A stretch of 64,000 bases of DNA from JACDAV01 sp964626755 (lineage in GTDB: Bacteria; Chloroflexota; Limnocylindria; Limnocylindrales; CSP1-4). The position numbers were made by a program, and so were the translations under genes. Under the pieces are notes generated by a model, which saw nothing but the letters and a program-made list of their open reading frames with translations, did not search any database and was not told where the DNA came from. Shown here piece by piece: positions 47,484 through 54,598 of the stretch. The stretch's first letter is position 1; each line of letters starts with the position of its first letter. The stretch spans positions 62,001 to 126,000 of the forward strand of contig CAZVGO010000004.1 in NCBI GenBank assembly GCA_964626755.1. Direction: 5' to 3'.

Positions 47484-47559
47484 GCCGAGATAGCTCAGTT
47501 GGTAGAGCACGCGACTGAAAATCGCGGTGTCGCCAGTTCGATTCTGGCTCTCGGCACCA
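47484..47559 (+). tRNA. tRNA-Phe (anticodon GAA)
   Basis: Acceptor GCCGAGA/TCTCGGC. Anticodon stem CGCGA/TCGCG with loop CTGAAAA reads GAA. CCA encoded. Confidence 0.95.
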
Positions 47560-47581
47560 CCTCGGTGGTCGCGAGCATCGA

Positions 47582-47657
47582 GCGGAAGTGGCTCAGTTGG
47601 TAGAGCATCACCTTGCCAAGGTGAGGGTCGCGGGTTCGAGTCCCGTCTTCCGCTCCA
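47582..47657 (+). tRNA. tRNA-Gly (anticodon GCC)
   Basis: Acceptor GCGGAAG/CTTCCGC. Anticodon stem TCACC/GGTGA with loop TTGCCAA reads GCC. CCA encoded. Confidence 0.95.
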
Positions 47658-47701
47658 TTTTCTTGCCCGGGGACCGGTCGGGCGCCACGAGACGGCACCG
47701 C

Positions 47702-47775
47702 TGCCCCTTCGTCTAGTGGTAGGACAGCGGACTTTGGATCCGTTAGGCGAGGTTCGAATCCTCGAGGGGCAGCCA
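47702..47775 (+). tRNA. tRNA-Gln (anticodon TTG)
   Basis: Acceptor TGCCCCT/AGGGGCA. Anticodon stem CGGA/TCCG region with loop CTTTGGA reads TTG. CCA encoded. Confidence 0.95.
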
Positions 47776-47829
47776 ACTGAACAGCCAGGCCGGGCGACGG
47801 CCGGTCGGTTCCCGCCGGCAAACGTCTGG

Positions 47830-47905
47830 GGCGACGTACCCAAGTGGTTAAGGGGGAGGTCTGCAAAACCTCTATTCACCGGTTCGAATCCGGTCGTCGC
47901 CTCCA
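47830..47905 (+). tRNA. tRNA-Cys (anticodon GCA)
   Basis: Acceptor GGCGACG/CGTCGCC. Anticodon stem GAGGT/ACCTC with loop CTGCAAA reads GCA. CCA encoded. Confidence 0.94.
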
Positions 47906-47935
47906 CTTCCTCGGTGCCAGTACGCTCTGATCCGC

Positions 47936-48021
47936 GCCGAAGTGGCGGAATGGCAGACGCGGCGGACTTAAAATCCGCTGCCCGCAAGGGCGTCAGGGTT
48001 CGAATCCCTGCTTCGGCACCA
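47936..48021 (+). tRNA. tRNA-Leu (anticodon TAA)
   Basis: Acceptor GCCGAAG/CTTCGGC. Anticodon stem GCGGA/TCCGC with loop CTTAAAA reads TAA. Class II variable arm GCCCGCAAGGGC. CCA encoded. Confidence 0.95.
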
Positions 48022-48179
48022 CGTTCCGCGAGGCGGGCCCGGCTGGCGTCCGCCACCGCCATTCTCTCATCGAGTGAAACCGGGACCGCACGGAACCACC
48101 CAGACTCCCACGCCGCGGGAATCCGGCGACCTGTCCGGCGTCGGTGAGCGTGGCGCTGCCGGACGGAACGTCACAACTG

Positions 48180-48200
48180 CAGCCCGAGTCTCACGGGCTG
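48180..48200. terminator. Hairpin downstream of the riboswitch-controlled micro-ORF
   Basis: CAGCCCG and CGGGCTG form a 7-bp stem with a 7-nt loop, 50 nt after the micro-ORF stop on the minus strand. No T-run. Between here and tRNA-Leu (48022) I see no gene. Confidence 0.35.
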
Positions 48201-48249
48201 GGAATTCGGCAATGGCCGCCAGCCAGCGCAGCCCCGCAGCCGATCGGGC

Positions 48250-48360
48250 CTACGCCTGGGCGGATGCCGCCCCGGTCAGCGCCATGATCACGATGATTGC
48301 GACGCGCATGGCCACGGCGATCAGCGCCATTCGGTCCGAGGAGAAGGCGGGAGCCTTCAT
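48250..48360 (-). CDS. 36-residue hydrophobic micro-protein under a c-di-GMP riboswitch
   Basis: Not recognised. A short polar start (MKAPAFSSDR) is followed by about 20 hydrophobic residues with one internal Arg, ending TGAASAQA. It looks like a membrane peptide, or a signal peptide whose Ala-x-Ala end meets a stop. GGAGGA sits 6 nt before the ATG (48367-48372), among the strongest ribosome-binding sites in the window. The leader carries a GEMM-I aptamer. It is the only coding sequence that this minus-strand transcript can reach before it would run antisense to tRNA genes. Alternative: remnant of a longer secreted protein truncated by a stop. Confidence 0.6.
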   Translation of the reverse strand: MKAPAFSSDRMALIAVAMRVAIIVIMALTGAASAQA

Positions 48361-48374
48361 GGCAGGTCCTCCGA

Positions 48375-48459
48375 CGGTTTCGGCAACCCGGCTGACTCGG
48401 TCGCCCGAGTCCCGTGGCTTTGCGTCCCCAGGTCGCCCTGGGTTTGCCTTTGTCGACCG
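48375..48459 (-). ncRNA. Cyclic di-GMP-I (GEMM-I) riboswitch
   Basis: On the minus strand the conserved core reads GGCAAACC, hairpin CCCAGG-GCGA-CCTGGG (48427-48442), then GGGACGCAAAGCC (48416-48428), hairpin GACTCGG-GCGA-CCGAGTC (48394-48411) and GGGTTGCCGAAACC. This is the GEMM-I layout, including a GNRA tetraloop on P1b and the ACGCAAAGCC junction. The closing pairs CGGT/ACCG put the aptamer's 3' strand 2 nt from the GGAGGA ribosome-binding site, so translational control of the micro-protein is likely. Confidence 0.9.
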
Positions 48460-48492
48460 GCTTCCCGGCCCGCGGCACTCGCCGCGATCTGC

Positions 48493-48498
48493 ACTCTA
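48493..48498 (-). promoter_or_regulatory. Possible -10 for the riboswitch transcript
   Basis: TAGAGT on the minus strand preceded by GGCG, about 34 nt before the aptamer. It is the same hexamer as in front of the DinB/GNAT gene. Confidence 0.45.
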
Positions 48499-48566
48499 CG
48501 CCTCGACCGGCGCCGCAGCCCGCGGCAATGGTCCCGGCGGGGATGGGAAATCGAGTGGGGCCGCGT

Positions 48567-49793
48567 TCAGGAGCGCCGGAGCAGCGCTCCCAGCCCGCGT
48601 GCCCGGCCCTCCAGGTTCGTTCCAGCTTTCGCCGAGTCGGCCTCGGCGAAAGCGCTCGCGGCGAGCAGGCGAAGCTTCTCGGAAGGCGCCGAGCGGGGCG
48701 ATCCCTTGACCAGGGGAATGCCCTCGTTCACCGCCTTCAGGTAGAGGATCGGGTCGTACGGGAGCTCGAGCGTGATCTTCGTGTCGAGGGCGTTCTCGAC
48801 GTCGTGGAGCTTGAGCGTCCCTCGGGCGAACATGTTGTTGAGGACGAAGGTCGCCTTCGACGCGAGGGACCCCGTCTCGTTGAGGTGGTCGAGCAACGCC
48901 CGCATCGATCGGAGGGCGGCGATCTCCGGATAGACCGGGAGAATGACCGCATCGGCGTGCTCGAAGATCACGTGGGTCCGGTGGTCGAGGACGGAACCTG
49001 CGTCGATCACCACCTCCTCGTACCACTCGAGGGCTGTTTGGAGGAGCAGCTCGACGTGACCGGGCTCGATGTGCTCCGCCGCGTCCGGCGTCTGGGGCGC
49101 CGCGATCACGTGGAGGCCCGAGTCGTGGCGCATCGCGTACGTCCGCAGGAGGGCCGGCTCCCGGAGCGCCGAGTCGTCGCGCACCAGCTCCGCCAGCGTG
49201 TGCTTGACCTCGAGGTTGATGTGGGCCGCCGCCTGCCCGAACTGGAGGTCGAGATCGATCAGGACGACCTTGTCCGGCTTGCCCTCCGCCTGGATCAGTG
49301 CGACGTTCACGGCAATGGTCGTCGCGCCGACCCCGCCCTTCGGGCTGAACACCGCGACGGTCCGCCGCCGCTTGGGCAGGATCGCCCCGTCGCCCCCGAC
49401 CGCGGGCGACAGGTCCTTCGAGCGCTGGTAGCGGAGCAGCAGCGCCTCGACCCGGGCCTCGAGCTCGCGGGCATCGAACGGGCGGGCCATGACGTCGTCG
49501 GCGCCGACCTCGAGGAACTGGATCCGCTCCTCGACCTGGTCGGTCTGGCTGATGCACAGCACGGCGATCGACGACATGACCGGGATCGACCGGAGCTCGC
49601 GGCAGACGTCGAGGGCCGTCCGAGGGCCGCCGATCACGTCGAGGATCACCAGCTGGTGCTCGGCGACGTGGGCGAAGGCCTCGTCCGGGTCGATGAAGCT
49701 GGTGACTGCGTAGCCCAGCTTGATGAGAGTGCTCGAGATGACGTCGCCGGACGCGAGATCGTTCTCGATCAGCAGGATGCTGCTTGCGGGCAC
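48567..49793 (-). CDS. cpaE: CpaE/TadZ-like pilus localisation ATPase with receiver domain
   Basis: Positions Tad/Flp pilus machinery. Residues 1-120 are a CheY-like receiver (ILLIENDLASGDVIS, VILDVIGG); the conserved Lys is replaced by Arg in ARPFD. Residues about 140-400 are a MinD/ParA-type ATPase with deviant Walker A SPKGGVGATTIAVN and LIDLDLQFGQAA. The GTG start has GGAGGG just upstream and a TATCCT -10 38 nt upstream, preferred over a longer in-frame start. It is separate from the cpaB locus 41 kb away. The C-terminal tail is Arg/Gly-rich. Confidence 0.87.
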   Translation of the reverse strand: MPASSILLIENDLASGDVISSTLIKLGYAVTSFIDPDEAFAHVAEHQLVILDVIGGPRTALDVCRELRSIPVMSSIAVLCISQTDQVEERIQFLEVGADDVMARPFDARELEARVEALLLRYQRSKDLSPAVGGDGAILPKRRRTVAVFSPKGGVGATTIAVNVALIQAEGKPDKVVLIDLDLQFGQAAAHINLEVKHTLAELVRDDSALREPALLRTYAMRHDSGLHVIAAPQTPDAAEHIEPGHVELLLQTALEWYEEVVIDAGSVLDHRTHVIFEHADAVILPVYPEIAALRSMRALLDHLNETGSLASKATFVLNNMFARGTLKLHDVENALDTKITLELPYDPILYLKAVNEGIPLVKGSPRSAPSEKLRLLAASAFAEADSAKAGTNLEGRARGLGALLRRS

Positions 49794-49830
49794 GTACCCT
49801 CCGGCTCGTCGGGTCGGGAGCGACAGCGAG

Positions 49831-49836
49831 AGGATA
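49831..49836 (-). promoter_or_regulatory. cpaE promoter -10
   Basis: TATCCT preceded by TG on the minus strand. It gives a leader of about 30 nt containing GGAGGG. Confidence 0.5.
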
Positions 49837-49886
49837 CATCGAGCGTGAGGGCCGCCCGCTGCCCGCCCGCCGGAGGGCCTCCGTGC

Positions 49887-49892
49887 TAGACT
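49887..49892 (+). promoter_or_regulatory. rpsF operon promoter -10
   Basis: TAGACT preceded by TGC (TGCTAGACT), about 80 bp before rpsF and divergent from the cpaE promoter. Confidence 0.55.
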
Positions 49893-49972
49893 TCCGCCTG
49901 TTTCCTTTCGGCTCCGCCGCGGCCGTCGGCCGCCCAGCAGGGGCATACCCAGAGGGAGGAGTGTCCAGGCGC

Positions 49973-50407
49973 ATGCGCCGATACGAACTCATGCTCGTGA
50001 TCCGTCCGGACGTCCCGGACGACCGGAGCCAGGCGGTCACCGACCGTACGACCCGCCAGATCGTAGCCGGCGGCGGCCAGATCGTGAAGGTCGCCCCGTG
50101 GGGCCGCCGGCGGCTCGCGTACCCGATCGACCGGCACCGCGAGGGCTCGTACCATATCGTGGTCTTCGAGGCCCCGGCGGAGCTCGTCGCCGAGCTCGAA
50201 CGCGGTCTCCTGATCACGGAGGAGCTGCTTCGCCACCTCATCACCCGCGTCGAGCGGCCCGTTCGGGCGGCCCGGCGGGATGGGCTGGCCGAGGAGCCCG
50301 GGGACGACGCCGGGTTGCCGTCCGCGCAGGATGAGGAAGAAGAGGACGACGGTCGAGAGCGGATCGACGAGTCCGAGAGCGAGGCGGCCCCGGCCGCCAT
50401 CGATTGA
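49973..50407 (+). CDS. rpsF: 30S ribosomal protein S6
   Basis: Binds the S18 partner on the 30S platform. MRRYELMLVIRPDV is the family start, and WGRRRLAYPIDRHREGSYH the RNA-binding strand region. After about residue 95 there is an acidic Asp/Glu tail of about 45 residues, longer than usual. The ATG is preferred over a GTG at 49961, because GGAGG is only 1 nt from that GTG. Operon rpsF-ssb-rpsR. Confidence 0.95.
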   Translation: MRRYELMLVIRPDVPDDRSQAVTDRTTRQIVAGGGQIVKVAPWGRRRLAYPIDRHREGSYHIVVFEAPAELVAELERGLLITEELLRHLITRVERPVRAARRDGLAEEPGDDAGLPSAQDEEEEDDGRERIDESESEAAPAAID

Positions 50408-50419
50408 CGGAGGCCCACG

Positions 50420-50875
50420 ATGGCACTCTGCAAGGTGATGATCATCGGCAACCTGGGGTCCGACCCGGAGATGCGCTACACGCCCAACGGCCGGGCGGTG
50501 ACGCAGTTCAACGTTGCCGTGAACCAGAGCACGAAGAACCAGCAGACGGGCGAGTGGGTCGAGGAGACCGACTGGTTCCGGGTGACCGTGTGGGGCGATC
50601 GCGCGGAGCGAATGGCGGAGAGCCTGCGCAAGGGCAACAAGGTCTTCGTCGAAGGCCGCTTCCGGACGCGCCAGTTCGAGGGCCGCGACGGCCAGACCCG
50701 GACCGCGCTCGAGATCACGGCCGACAGCATCGTCAACCTCGAGCGGCGCGCCCGCGATGAGGACGGCTCGTTCGCGACCCCGGCCGGCGAAGGCGCCGCG
50801 GTTGGTCCCGGCCGGCCGGCCGCCCCGGCGCGTGCCGGCGGCGACGACACGGAGCTCGACGACCTGCCCTTCTGA
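50420..50875 (+). CDS. ssb: Single-stranded DNA-binding protein
   Basis: Protects single-stranded DNA and recruits repair proteins. The OB fold begins KVMIIGNLGSDPEMRYTPNG, with DWFRVTVWGDRAERM and FVEGRFRTRQFEG. The acidic C-terminal tip DDTELDDLPF is the conserved partner-binding tail. 151 residues. Starts 12 bp after rpsF. Confidence 0.97.
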   Translation: MALCKVMIIGNLGSDPEMRYTPNGRAVTQFNVAVNQSTKNQQTGEWVEETDWFRVTVWGDRAERMAESLRKGNKVFVEGRFRTRQFEGRDGQTRTALEITADSIVNLERRARDEDGSFATPAGEGAAVGPGRPAAPARAGGDDTELDDLPF

Positions 50876-50934
50876 CCGTTAGCCGAACGACGCAGCCCGG
50901 CCCACCGGGGCCGCACGAGGAGACCTCAGCACCG

Positions 50935-51201
50935 ATGCCGCCCACCAGATCGAAGAAGCGTGACGACTACTACCGCGACCGGCGCCGCCGGAAGGTCTGC
51001 GCATTCTGCGCCGACAAGACGGTCCAGATCGACTACAAGGAGGTCAACCGCCTCCGCCGCTACCTCTCGGAGCGGGCGAAGATCGAGCCGCGCCGCAAGA
51101 CCGGAACCTGTGCCGGGCACCAGCGCGAGCTGGCGATCGCCCTGAAGCGCGCCCGTCACGTCGCGCTCCTGCCGTACGCGCCCCAGCACCTCCGCCCTTG
51201 A
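50935..51201 (+). CDS. rpsR: 30S ribosomal protein S18
   Basis: Small-subunit protein paired with S6. Carries a Cys set (KVCAFCADK and a later GTCAGHQR), so it is the zinc-binding (C+) form. The core is IDYKEVNRLRRYLSERAKIEPRRKTG. 88 residues. Last gene of the rpsF operon; TauE starts 27 bp later. Confidence 0.96.
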   Translation: MPPTRSKKRDDYYRDRRRRKVCAFCADKTVQIDYKEVNRLRRYLSERAKIEPRRKTGTCAGHQRELAIALKRARHVALLPYAPQHLRP

Positions 51202-51228
51202 GCTCCGCGAAGCCATCGGCCTGAGGAC

Positions 51229-52050
51229 GTGGTCGACGGGCTGCTGATGATCGCCGGCGGGGCGGCAGCGGGCGTGTTCGGCTCACTGCTCGGCCTCGGT
51301 GGCGGGATCCTCATCGTGCCCCTCCTGACGCTCGGCTTCGGGCTCGACCTCCGCCAGGCCGTCGGCGTTTCGCTCGTCTCGGTGATCGTGACCAGCGGAG
51401 CGTCGGCAGGCGTCTACCTCCAGCGCCACGTCGCGAACCTCCGTCTCGGGATGACGCTCGAGCTCTTCACCGCCATCGGGGCGCTGGTCGGCGGACTCGT
51501 CGCCTTCCTCCTGTCCGATCGGGTCCTCGCCGGGCTGTTCACGGCCCTCCTCGTGTACAGCGCCGCGACGATGCTCCGCCGCGGAACCGCGGACGAGGCT
51601 GCGTTGCCGGACGACCCGGAAGCGACAGCACCGGCGGACGAGCCGCCATTCAGCGCCTCCCTCGGCGGTCCGGGCTACGTGGTCCGTAACGTCGGCTTCG
51701 GGGCGGTCGGGAGCGTCGGTGCGGGCATCGTGTCCGCCCTCCTCGGCGTCGGGGGCGGGCTCGTCAAGGTCCCGGTCATGCACGTGCTGATGGGTGTCCC
51801 CCTGCGCGTCTCGACCGCGACGAGCAACCTGATGATCGGCGTGACAGCCTCGGCGAGCGCCGTCATCTACCTCCTCCGAGGCGAGATCGACCCGTTCGTC
51901 GCCGGCCCGATCGCGATCGGTGCGTTCGTCGGCGCGTCCGCCGGCTCGCGGGTCGCCCATCGGATCGACCTGCGCGTGCTGCGGATCCTCTTCGTCGTCG
52001 TCCTGCTTTACACGGCCGTCCAGATGGCTCGCCGAGCGGTGGGCGGGTGA
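51229..52050 (+). CDS. TauE/SafE family permease
   Basis: Predicted anion (sulfite or organosulfonate) exporter. About eight transmembrane helices in two homologous halves, each with the loop LLGLGGGILIVPLL or LLGVGGGLVKVPVM. 273 residues. GTG start. It overlaps the DUF1634 gene, its usual partner, by 4 bp. The substrate is not deducible. Confidence 0.9.
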   Translation: MVDGLLMIAGGAAAGVFGSLLGLGGGILIVPLLTLGFGLDLRQAVGVSLVSVIVTSGASAGVYLQRHVANLRLGMTLELFTAIGALVGGLVAFLLSDRVLAGLFTALLVYSAATMLRRGTADEAALPDDPEATAPADEPPFSASLGGPGYVVRNVGFGAVGSVGAGIVSALLGVGGGLVKVPVMHVLMGVPLRVSTATSNLMIGVTASASAVIYLLRGEIDPFVAGPIAIGAFVGASAGSRVAHRIDLRVLRILFVVVLLYTAVQMARRAVGG

Positions 52051-52421
52051 TGGCGCGGCAATCCGGGGCCGAGTCGGACCGGCTCGATCAGGCGATCGCC
52101 CGGCTGATCACGGCGGGCACGTACCTGTCCGTCGCGCTCCTCGGAATCGGCGTGCTGCTGATGGCCGCGGCCGGTCGCTCACCGCTCGAGGGGGGGCCGG
52201 CCTTCGACGTGACACGGCTCCTCCCGGACCTCGCGGCCCTTCGGCCGGAGGGCTTCCTGTGGCTCGGGCTCATCGCGGCGATCGCGACCCCGAGCGTCCG
52301 CGTCGCCGCATCGCTTCTCGGGTACCTTCGAGGGGGCGAGCGGCGGATGGCCGGAGTGTCCGTCCTCATCCTCGGCGTCATCGCCCTCAGCGTGATCCTC
52401 GCCACGGCCACGGAGGGCTGA
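52047..52421 (+). CDS. DUF1634 family membrane protein
   Basis: Function unknown; commonly found next to TauE/SafE permeases. Three transmembrane segments (ITAGTYLSVALLGIGVLLM, FLWLGLIAAIATPSVRVAA, VSVLILGVIALSVILATA). GTG at 52047 overlaps the TauE stop (GTGA), or ATG at 52050. Probably an accessory subunit of the permease. Confidence 0.85.
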   Translation: MMARQSGAESDRLDQAIARLITAGTYLSVALLGIGVLLMAAAGRSPLEGGPAFDVTRLLPDLAALRPEGFLWLGLIAAIATPSVRVAASLLGYLRGGERRMAGVSVLILGVIALSVILATATEG

Positions 52422-53489
52422 GTGGACCTCGTCATCCTCGCGCTCGCGTTCGTCATCATCCTCCTGGGCGCCGAGCTGTTCACGAACGGCATCGAGTGGT
52501 TCGGCCGGAAGCTCCGGCTGGCGGAAGGCGCGGTCGGCTCCGTCCTGGCGGCCGTCGGCACGGCCCTGCCGGAGACGATGATCCCGATCATCGCGATCGT
52601 CTTTGCGACCGGCGCAAACGAGGCAACGTCGCACGCGATCGGGATCGGGGCGATCCTCGGTGCCCCGTTCATGCTGTCGACGCTGGCGATGTTCGTGACC
52701 GGCGTCGCGGTCCTCATCGTCGCCCGACGGCGGCTCCAGGGCGACGTCATGCCGGTCGACACGAGAGTCCTCGCCCACGACATGCGCTACTTTGCGATCG
52801 CCTACGCGATCGCGGTGGGTGCGGCCTTCCTGCCGCTCGAGCCGGTCTGGCTGAAGTGGATCGTGGCGGCCGTCCTCATCGGCATCTACGCCTGGTACGT
52901 CAAGGCCCACTTCGAGGCCGACCCGAACGTCGACGCGGCGCACCTCGCGCCGCTCCGATTCCTCCGCCTCGATCGGGCAAACCGGGATCATCCCGATGCG
53001 CCCCGCCTCCGGGTCGTCAACCTCCAGGTGCTCGCGGCCCTCGGGCTGATCGTCGTCGGGGCGGTCTTCTTCGTCCAGGCCGTCGAGCGCATCGCGCACC
53101 AGATCGGCGTCGACGAGGCGCTCCTCGCCCTCGTCATCGCCCCCATCGCGACGGAGCTGCCGGAGAAGTTCAACTCGATCATCTGGGTCCGCCAGGGCAA
53201 GGACACCCTCGCGATGGGCAACATCACCGGGGCGATGGTCTTCCAGTCCACGATCCCGACGGTCGTGGCACTCCTCTTCGCGTCGTCGGCCTGGCACATC
53301 GGCCCCGGGTCGTACACGGCGTTCGCCTCGGCCGGGATCGCGTTCCTCGCGTCCGCGGCGATCTTCATCCCGATGGCCCGCCGGGGGGTGCTCCGCGGCC
53401 GCGACTTGCTCGTCGGCGGGGTGTTCTACCTGGCGTACCTCGGATTTGTCGTTGCGGTGGTGACCGGGGCCCTCGAGGGCTTCATCTGA
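52422..53489 (+). CDS. Cation/Ca2+ exchanger (CaCA) family protein
   Basis: Sodium/calcium-type antiporter. Ten or so transmembrane segments and two inverted alpha repeats: VGTALPETMIPIIAI and IAPIATELPEKFNSII, each with the acidic LPE ion-binding motif. 355 residues. A hydrophilic loop lies at about residues 165-190. GTG start directly after the DUF1634 stop, so it is the third gene of a membrane operon. Confidence 0.9.
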   Translation: MDLVILALAFVIILLGAELFTNGIEWFGRKLRLAEGAVGSVLAAVGTALPETMIPIIAIVFATGANEATSHAIGIGAILGAPFMLSTLAMFVTGVAVLIVARRRLQGDVMPVDTRVLAHDMRYFAIAYAIAVGAAFLPLEPVWLKWIVAAVLIGIYAWYVKAHFEADPNVDAAHLAPLRFLRLDRANRDHPDAPRLRVVNLQVLAALGLIVVGAVFFVQAVERIAHQIGVDEALLALVIAPIATELPEKFNSIIWVRQGKDTLAMGNITGAMVFQSTIPTVVALLFASSAWHIGPGSYTAFASAGIAFLASAAIFIPMARRGVLRGRDLLVGGVFYLAYLGFVVAVVTGALEGFI

Positions 53490-53517
53490 GGCGGAGAAGA
53501 GTGCCCCCGGGGGCCGC

Positions 53518-53526
53518 TGGTATACT
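53518..53526 (+). promoter_or_regulatory. ilvE promoter, extended -10
   Basis: TGGTATACT, an excellent TGNTANNNT match 82 bp before ilvE. The leader carries CAGGAG 8 nt before the ATG. I find no T-box-like structure in a leader this short. Confidence 0.6.
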
Positions 53527-53608
53527 CGGCCGACCCTTCGAGACCGATCATTCGACGACCCCGAAGCGCGGTCGCCCAGGCGGCCTCGGATCTCAGGAGC
53601 CCCGCCGC

Positions 53609-54598
53609 ATGTTGACCAGGAAGGCCACCGACACCGCCGCGACGGCGAGCCACCAGGTGCCGCCGTCCCGCACGCTCGACGACCTCACGTGCTACTTCGA
53701 GGGCCGCTACGTGCCGCTCCGTGAGGCGAACGTCAACATCATGACCCATGCCTTCATGTACGGCACGGCGACGTTCGAAGGGATCCGGGCGTACTGGAAC
53801 GAGGAGCGCGGCACCCTGTTCGGGCTGTTCGTTCGCGAGCACGCGGAGCGGATCCGGCACTCCTGCCGGATCATCCTCATCGACCCCGTCCCGTCCGTCG
53901 ACGAGCTGACCGGGCTGATCGTCGAGACCGTCCGCCGGAACCACTTCCGCGAGGACGTCTACATCCGTCCATCCTTCTACAAGTCGACCAGGGCGATCGG
54001 GGTGCGCCTCCACAACCTCGAGCACCAGCTCTACATCATCTCGATCCCGTTCGGGAACTACATCGACACCGAGTCGGGCGTCCGGGTGATGACCTCGTCC
54101 TGGCGCCGCAACGCCGATGAGGCGCTGCCGGCCCGCGGCAAGATCGTGGGCGGGTACGTGAACATGGCCTTCCAGAAGTCGGAGGCGGAGCTGAACGGCT
54201 ACGACGAGGCGATCGTCCTCACGGCCGACGGCCACGTGAACGAGGCATCCGCGGCGAACCTGTTCGTCGTCCGCGATGGCGTCTGCCTGACCCCGCCCGT
54301 GTCCGACGACATCCTCGAGGGGGTCACCCGCAAGGCGATGCTCAGGCTCCTCGCCGACGAGGGGATCCCGACGGAGATCCGGTCGATCGACCGGAGCGAG
54401 CTGTACGTCTCCGATGAGCTGTTCCTGTGCGGCACGGGGGTCCAGGTCTCGCCGGTCATCGAGATCGACCACCGCAAGATCGGGGCCGGCACCGTCGGCC
54501 CGATCACGCGCCTCGTCAAGGAGCGCTACTTCGACGCGGTTCGCGGCCGGCTTCCGCAGTACGAGCACTGGCTGACGCCGATCACCGAGGGTGCCTGA
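53609..54598 (+). CDS. ilvE: Branched-chain amino acid aminotransferase (class IV)
   Basis: PLP-dependent transaminase for Ile, Leu and Val. MYGTATFEGIRAYWNEERG is the N-terminal block, the PLP Lys is in ARGKIVGGYVN, and GYDEAIVLTADGHVNEASAAN followed by DDILEGVTRKAMLRL are family motifs. CGTGVQVSPVIEID lies near the substrate gate. 329 residues. Overlaps the GT2 gene by 8 bp. D-amino-acid or aminodeoxychorismate specificity cannot be fully excluded, but the motifs fit IlvE. Confidence 0.93.
   Translation: MLTRKATDTAATASHQVPPSRTLDDLTCYFEGRYVPLREANVNIMTHAFMYGTATFEGIRAYWNEERGTLFGLFVREHAERIRHSCRIILIDPVPSVDELTGLIVETVRRNHFREDVYIRPSFYKSTRAIGVRLHNLEHQLYIISIPFGNYIDTESGVRVMTSSWRRNADEALPARGKIVGGYVNMAFQKSEAELNGYDEAIVLTADGHVNEASAANLFVVRDGVCLTPPVSDDILEGVTRKAMLRLLADEGIPTEIRSIDRSELYVSDELFLCGTGVQVSPVIEIDHRKIGAGTVGPITRLVKERYFDAVRGRLPQYEHWLTPITEGA

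Noticed and set aside
47052..48062. 336-codon open frame on the minus strand across the tRNA cluster
   Set aside because: It is antisense to five clear tRNA genes and the htpX end; its peptide merely reads tRNA complements.
48191..48478. 95-codon minus-strand frame overlapping the riboswitch
   Set aside because: It reads through the aptamer's conserved helices and in a different frame from the ribosome-binding site and micro-ORF.
53527..53608. T-box or leader-peptide attenuator before ilvE
   Set aside because: The leader is about 75 nt, too short for a T-box, and no Ile/Leu/Val-rich short ORF is seen.
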